Below, in pieces: positions 61,301 through 64,000 of a DNA stretch of 64,000 nucleotides. The translations under genes were made by a program, and so were the position numbers. The DNA lies in assembly GCA_948470475.1 (NCBI GenBank), contig OX419347.1, positions 18,520,175 to 18,584,174 on the forward strand, read 5' to 3'. The stretch comes from Galaxea fascicularis. Taxonomy: Eukaryota; Cnidaria; Anthozoa; Scleractinia; Euphylliidae. The stretch's first letter is position 1. Every line of letters starts with the position of its first letter. The notes beneath the pieces were generated by a model, which worked only from the letters and a program-made list of their open reading frames with translations, did no database searches and was not told the DNA's origin.

Positions 61301-63205
61301 TGTGGTCATTTGGGTACTCTGTTTAGAAATCGGATCTAGATTGAAAAAAGCCTGTTGATGCTGAGCATCGAAAATTAAGAATTTCAGATAGACTTTGCAT
61401 TGATGAACGATGGCAAAATCAGTTCCAAAGAACCGCGTGCAAATGATCTGTTGGTTTACACTTCCGGTGAATACGAAGGATAACCTTGACTTCTTTTTTA
61501 ACATTGTTTTTCTAGGAAGCCATATTATCAGCCATATCTTGCGTTTGTATAAATTGCAGGTAAGAAGCGTATGTTACATCTGATTACGAGTTTCGGTGAC
61601 TTGGTCTTATATCCCCTTAAGTCCAGCAGAACATGGACCCGTTTTTATTTGTTTCGCTGCCATTCTTTATTCACAGGAAATCCATTGACGAATCATGGCC
61701 AAGAGTTGATCCCGATATTGAGAAAGTAAGATAAAAGAAGCAACTCCTGAGAGAGCAGTGATCACTTCTCGAAATGCATTTTAGTGATCATAAAATGTTA
61801 TAACGTTGAATCACATTGTAAATTGAACCTTGCGTTACTAAATTGAATCGAATGCTGCGAATTTTGTTGAACTTTGGTTAACAGGGAAACGTGATTGTTA
61901 CCTATCTTTTATTGTCTTTTGTCAGCTCATTGGAAGGCCGTTTTCGCGCAAATCTTATACGCAAACCTTCACCAAGAAGTTAAAAAGGGGCCTATACTCG
62001 GGCCAGTGTGTTATCCTACTTATTATACATTGACCTCGCTATCTCTGTTCTGACTGGCCGAAAGCGTTCAGTGAATTTTCGAAATCAGCGCTTGTGACAT
62101 CATCTACCTGCAGATTACACAATAACGATGTCAAGGTCACGGGTAATCATGTCAAGAATGACCGCGGTGCATTGTTTGTAAGGATAATCATGTCAACTTC
62201 GCGCGCTTTGTGTGGCTTGCTGTCGGTGAAGTCCAGGTTTGCAAGTGAACGTTTACTGTCCTGACATTTTTTTCGTTCAATGAATGAAAAAACAATTATT
62301 GGATTCGGTTTTTGTGATATGCAGAATAATCAAGGTCTCTGTAAGGGTTATCTGCCCTAGCCTTCGGCTTTGCCTGATAAACCCTGCCTCGACCTTGATT
62401 ATTCTGGATATCGCATAAACCTCATTCAGTAATTATAATATCTTGTATCCCTCATTTACATAAAACCAAACGGTATAGTGATTGAATCAAATAGGTTTCG
62501 GTGTTAAGTGCGGAAAAAAGAGTGGTGTTTAGAACTAAACAGATTTCGGTGATTTTAGTGGTTAGTGCAAAAACAGAAAGTATGGTTGTGAAAAACAAAC
62601 AAATTTCCGCGATTTCCATGATTTATAATGGTAACTGAACTGAGTGGAGTGCAGTTTGGTCTGAAATCATACGCGTGATTTCAAAATCGAACAAGCGTGC
62701 AGCGCGAGTGGTTCGTTAAAAAGCGGTAAATTTTAATAGCCTGCAGCAGAACCTTCGCATTTAAAGGGCTTTTTTAGACCGTCGCGACAACTGATTCAAC
62801 TCTGCACTCTGGCAATGCAGATATTGTGAACGTGCGTTTTAACCCCAGTGTTTTGTGGTGTTCTCGTTGCCGTTGCCGTTCTCGTTGCTTAAGCTCTCTA
62901 TTGCTCAACATCTTGCGTTCGTTTGCACGGGACTTTAGAGGGTCAGAGTCCTAGACCTGTCTCAAGTTCCGAGCAATTGCATGAGGCATATAGTGCTCCA
63001 GTAAATCGAAACGACGATGACGAGATTTGGCATGTCATAGCCGCTTATGTCATTTCAGGTACTTAACTCGATATACAAGGAATGCCGAAAGGACAATCCC
63101 ACATACAAGATGGTTGCACTAAAGTGCTTCGGAGAAATCGTTCAGGAATATTCTGTGGACAGATTTCAACAAATATCCGAGCTGCTGTTTCCTATCATTG
63201 CCCCG
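38215..63205 (+). CDS. ECPAS: Proteasome adaptor and scaffold ECM29 (5' and central part, 53 exons)
   Basis: ECM29 is a HEAT-repeat protein that binds the 26S proteasome, clamps core to regulatory particle and links proteasomes to endosomes, ER and motors. The ATG at 38215 opens [20 protein letters not shown], matching the family N-terminus. Fifty-three exons with GT-AG borders join in one frame of 5013 nt (1671 codons) with no internal stop. Family landmarks in order: [151 protein letters not shown] and [14 protein letters not shown]. The known family length is about 1845 residues, so about 170 lie beyond the right edge. Exon positions are in the segment entries below. Confidence 0.97.
38957..39615 (+). 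repeat. Dispersed repeat copy 2, interrupted by a MITE
   Basis: Collinear with 18299-18810 but split at 39175-39327 by a family B MITE. Removing the MITE and one target duplication restores the TCAG..CTGG..TTGGTTCTTG continuity seen in copy 1. It lies in ECM29 intron 2. Confidence 0.75.
39180..39322. mobile_element. Foldback MITE, family B copy 2, nested, with 5-bp target duplication
   Basis: A 143-bp element with termini CCCCGGTTGTTC and GAACAACTGGGG, flanked on both sides by CCTGG (39175-39179 and 39323-39327). The uninterrupted repeat copy at about 18540 reads CAGTCTGGGTTGG at the equivalent place, so this is an insertion into an older repeat. Identity to copy 1 at 19888-20029 is very high. 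Confidence 0.92.
40029..40047. repeat. TA microsatellite
   Basis: A TA dinucleotide run of about nine units at the edge of the Penelope-like insertion in ECM29 intron 3. Confidence 0.8.
40069..41450 (-). pseudogene. Decayed Penelope-like element: reverse transcriptase plus GIY-YIG remains
   Basis: Read on the minus strand. From 41289 downward: [14 protein letters not shown] (RT palm), [32 protein letters not shown] then stop (TAG 41005-41007) then [18 protein letters not shown], then [59 protein letters not shown] and HKIFNCN...LSYSCM down to about 40424. From about 40290 to 40069: [17 protein letters not shown] and TSKRCNLC-like [15 protein letters not shown], the tail of a GIY-YIG domain. 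RT followed by GIY-YIG defines Penelope-like elements. At least three frameshifts and the stop that replaces the YxDDG catalytic aspartate show it is dead. At the other end, 41294-41450 is an inverted copy of the GIY-YIG tail (40069-40200). The 5' RT part is missing. Confidence 0.85.
41451..41914 (+). other. Remainder of ECM29 intron 3
   Basis: AT-rich, with an AATAAA at about 41841. Nothing recognisable beyond possible flanking DNA of the retroelement. Confidence 0.4.
42028..42425 (+). mobile_element. tRNA-derived SINE in ECM29 intron 4
   Basis: Begins with a tRNA-like head. The A box GACTCAGTTGGTAGAGTGCC is at 42041-42060 and the B box GGTTCAAACCCC at 42084-42095, with a CCGGCC-type 3' side. 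A tRNA-unrelated body follows to about 42425, containing GACGTTAAAGACCCAC. The head does not close as a full acceptor stem with the body attached, so it is a SINE, not a tRNA gene. It ends about 85 bp before exon 5. Confidence 0.8.
43545..43762. mobile_element. Foldback MITE, family A copy 2 (ECM29 intron 7)
   Basis: A 218-bp inverted repeat. The left arm runs from AGTGTGACGTGCCTTACC through CCCAACAAACATTTTTACAA to GATTGACAGACACGCC, and the right arm mirrors it. Ends and inner arms match 8903-9103. This copy retains the segment deleted from the left arm of copy 1. It starts 45 bp after exon 7. Confidence 0.9.
45350..49845 (+). CDS. ECPAS: ECM29 segment 2: exons 11-22
   Basis: Exons: 45350-45469, 45599-45763, 46044-46093, 46223-46289, 46828-46950, 47141-47244, 47727-47835, 47966-48046, 48671-48800, 49118-49183, 49259-49362, 49714-49845. 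Joined to segment 1 in phase. HEAT-like helical pairs include [26 protein letters not shown] and the conserved LPAFPEL. Introns of more than 300 bp are 14 (46290-46827, with a CACT-rich stretch at about 46730-46795), 16 (47245-47726), 18 (48047-48670), 19 (48801-49117) and 21 (49363-49713, with G-rich GGTGGGG at about 49600-49630). Nothing else was recognised in them. Confidence 0.94.
50251..50305 (-). ncRNA. Degenerate hammerhead-like motif
   Basis: On the minus strand, TGAC...GTC then GAAACGTC forms a hammerhead-like stem II, GAAA box and ACGU stem III with a GUC cleavage triplet. The CUGANGA box is degraded to about CAAGAGA, so a ribozyme is not supported. It resembles the other two motifs and may be a dead relative. 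It lies in ECM29 intron 22. Confidence 0.35.
50465..55262 (+). CDS. ECPAS: ECM29 segment 3: exons 23-32
   Basis: Exons: 50465-50648, 51668-51784, 52173-52264, 52618-52719, 53003-53206, 53995-54054, 54355-54409, 54496-54610, 54680-54748, 55145-55262. Exon 23 carries an acidic linker ([13 protein letters not shown]). Exon 27 encodes the strongly conserved [10 protein letters not shown]. Donors after exons 28 (GCAG|GTTCAG) and 29 (GATG|GTTCGA) are weak, yet both are required for the frame [24 protein letters not shown], which matches the family. Longer introns (50649-51667, 51785-52172, 52265-52617, 53207-53994, 54749-55144) show no exon beyond these. Confidence 0.94.
53339..53450. repeat. Imperfect 110-bp inverted repeat (ECM29 intron 27)
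   Basis: The left arm (ATATCCCACGAGACACTTGTA and on) pairs with the right arm (TACAAGTGACGAGTGGGATAT) around AAGCCTTTAGGCG. A probable old MITE; single copy in the window. Confidence 0.7.
55338..58700 (+). CDS. ECPAS: ECM29 segment 4: exons 33-43
   Basis: Exons: 55338-55426, 55803-55884, 56444-56523, 56855-56960, 57107-57154, 57379-57500, 57621-57654, 57794-57868, 57974-58027, 58137-58196, 58611-58700. Exon 39 is only 34 nt. The segment contains [37 protein letters not shown] and [10 protein letters not shown], all well conserved in the family. Introns of more than 300 bp (55427-55802, 55885-56443, 56524-56854, 58197-58610) hold only microsatellites and unremarkable sequence. Confidence 0.95.
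58302..58359. repeat. TTA/ATT microsatellite in ECM29 intron 42
   Basis: About 17-19 TTA units with two late interruptions by C. It produces artefactual poly-Leu and poly-Asn open frames on the two strands. Confidence 0.95.
58520..58554. repeat. TTA then TTG microsatellite
   Basis: A compound run of TTA followed by TTG units in the same intron, 160 bp after the first microsatellite. Confidence 0.9.
58918..59035. mobile_element. Near-perfect 118-bp palindrome (foldback) in ECM29 intron 43
   Basis: The left arm starts TGGTTTTATCAACGGAG, the right arm ends CTCCGTTGATAAAACCA, and the centre is AAAAGCTAGCTTTT. Pairing continues almost without loop across 59 bp per arm and weakly into the flanks (AAAAAT/ATTTTT). 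No second copy was seen here. A small foldback or MITE end-fusion is likely. Confidence 0.8.
59161..63205 (+). CDS. ECPAS: ECM29 segment 5: exons 44-53, continuing off the window
   Basis: Exons: 59161-59227, 59484-59575, 59679-59745, 59973-60107, 60213-60275, 60643-60771, 61133-61215, 61516-61559, 61677-61725, 63059-63205. Exon 53 ends in phase 0 with FPIIAP and a GTAAGT donor, so the next exon, just before the family's divergent acidic linker and C-terminal helices, lies beyond 64000. Intron 52 (61726-63058) is the longest of the segment and holds a family C MITE with surrounding repeat-like DNA. Confidence 0.94.
60459..60560 (+). mobile_element. tRNA-derived SINE head (ECM29 intron 48)
   Basis: The A box TTGGCGCAGGGTGAGAGCGC is at 60459-60478 and the B box GGTTCGATTCTC at 60502-60513. 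They are followed by GGCGTCATAAGTGGACTGAG, a short tRNA-unrelated tail, after which similarity to a SINE body fades. A 3'-truncated copy, differing in both boxes from the SINE at 42028. Confidence 0.7.
62020..62289. repeat. Probable dispersed repeat adjoining a MITE
   Basis: The segment with CTGACTGGCCGAAAGCG and GAATTTTCGAAATCAGCGC, and then GTCA-rich units (AATCATGTCAA twice), reads like interspersed-repeat DNA directly upstream of the family C MITE. It may form one composite element with it. Support is weak because no second copy is present in the window. Confidence 0.35.
62290..62438. mobile_element. Foldback MITE, family C copy 2 (ECM29 intron 52)
   Basis: The left arm, TTGGATTCGGTTTTTGTGAT followed by ATGCAGAATAATCAAGG, pairs with the right arm, CCTTGATTATTCTGGATATCG followed by CATAAACCTCATTCAG. 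The loop carries GTAAGGGTTATCTGCC and GCCTGATAAACCCTGCC, which themselves pair. It matches copy 1 at 37987-38092 but is fuller. Confidence 0.85.
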
Positions 63206-63916
63206 GTAAGTTTTGGTTTTTAGTTCCGCTATCTTGGAGTTGACTACTGGCCATTACTGAACATCGTCGAAAGTTGTGTTGGCATTCTCCCTTTCGATTT
63301 GTTGTTCGCACAGTCAACTCTCTCGCCGTAAGCGATCACCCTTGGTGCACGATAAAGTGGTAGCTTATGAGAAGAGTCAACAAAATAAACCAAAAACTGA
63401 ATGGATCAGTTAATTACATATTAAATACATCAGTGGTTAGCTAAGCTAAGCTCAGGGAACAGATTCACTGAGCATTGGCATATTGCCCTTCGAATAATGT
63501 CTGGAAAATCTTATCATACTATTGTTGAACTCTTTGTATAACATTTTCCAACAGGTCACTGCAACAAATCCTGTTTACCTATAGATCTAATTCTAGCCAT
63601 CTTTTTTGTATGTACACTTTATTATCTGCCTGCACTTCGGGTCAGCGTTATTAAAAACTGAACTTTTGTGATTTTCTAACGGTCATACGTGATCATGTTA
63701 GGTGGTCCGGCGCTTACTGGAAACAGAAAACAAAACAATATGTCAAATTTGTGGCCTAAAAGTGGTCGCGGTCGCTTAGGAACTGAATTTGAGTAGTGAT
63801 CGTTTACGAGAGAGTTTTTGAAACAGTATTTGACTGAGAAACACAACGGTTATTTGCAAAGTGGTCGCTTGCGAGAAGTGGTCAAGTAAGGCCAAGTATT
63901 TCTTAGATTGCACTGT
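63206..63916 (+). other. Start of ECM29 intron 53
   Basis: Intron sequence running to the window edge. No further exon was recognised before 64000. The only structured element is the hammerhead-like motif at 63917. Confidence 0.6.
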
Positions 63917-63953
63917 GAACACTGAAGAAGCCCGAAGGGCGAAACGTTTGTTC
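63917..63953 (+). ncRNA. Hammerhead-ribozyme-like motif
   Basis: The order is GAACA, CTGAAGA, stem II GCCC-GAA-GGGC, GAAA, CGTT, TGTTC. The core boxes are intact, stem I pairs GAACA/UGUUC (5 bp), stem II pairs 4 bp, and stem III is the palindrome ACGU. The cleavage triplet is GUU (NUH). One unpaired A precedes stem II, at the same place as the extra U of the motif at 22311-22349. It probably marks a terminal repeat of a Penelope-like element whose body may continue past the window. Confidence 0.7.
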
Positions 63954-64000
63954 CCTACATTAAATATGGACCTGTGAGGGGTTTGCTTTTGACTTCATTT

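Noticed and set aside
1..64000. CRISPR arrays, operons, bacterial promoters or terminators
   Set aside because: The window is spliced animal DNA; no regularly spaced direct repeats of CRISPR type are present.

Overview
The window is intron-rich, AT-rich animal DNA. Its gene content and repeats suggest a cnidarian, probably an anthozoan such as a reef coral. That placement is inference: the p53-family DNA-binding domain reads more like p63/p73 than vertebrate p53, introns are long with many small in-phase exons, and the repeats (Penelope-like retroelement, hammerhead-type motifs, foldback MITEs, tRNA-derived SINEs) are of kinds common in coral genomes. No prokaryotic features were seen.

Three multi-exon genes were rebuilt by hand from splice sites, codon phase and remembered family similarity. 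(1) 11253-23934, plus strand: a p53/p63-like transcription factor, 10 coding exons, 440 codons plus stop, with proline/serine-rich region, zinc-binding DNA-binding domain, basic NLS and tetramerisation helix. (2) 29730-37600, minus strand: a mucolipin (TRPML) endolysosomal cation channel, 12 coding exons, 590 codons plus stop, apparently complete. (3) 38215-63205 and off the right edge, plus strand: the proteasome adaptor/scaffold ECM29 (ECPAS), 53 coding exons in frame for 1671 codons; roughly the last 170 residues lie outside. The mucolipin and ECM29 start codons are head-to-head, 614 bp apart, so they probably share a bidirectional promoter.

The other DNA is intergenic (1-11.2 kb; 23.9-29.7 kb) or intronic and rich in mobile-element remains. 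ECM29 intron 3 holds a decayed Penelope-like element (reverse transcriptase plus GIY-YIG remains, catalytic YxDD motif broken by a stop) with an inverted copy of its own tail. Two short hammerhead-ribozyme-like folds, one in p53 intron 9 and one at the right end, have different stem sequences that both pair, which argues for a real structured RNA. Three foldback/MITE families occur twice each; one copy is nested in an older dispersed repeat with a 5-bp target duplication, and one lies in the mucolipin/ECM29 promoter interval. Two tRNA-derived SINEs, a 5'-truncated LINE tail, several single-copy palindromes and microsatellites complete the picture.

No gene could be supported in the first 10 kb. 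All exon boundaries come from reading the sequence and have no transcript support.
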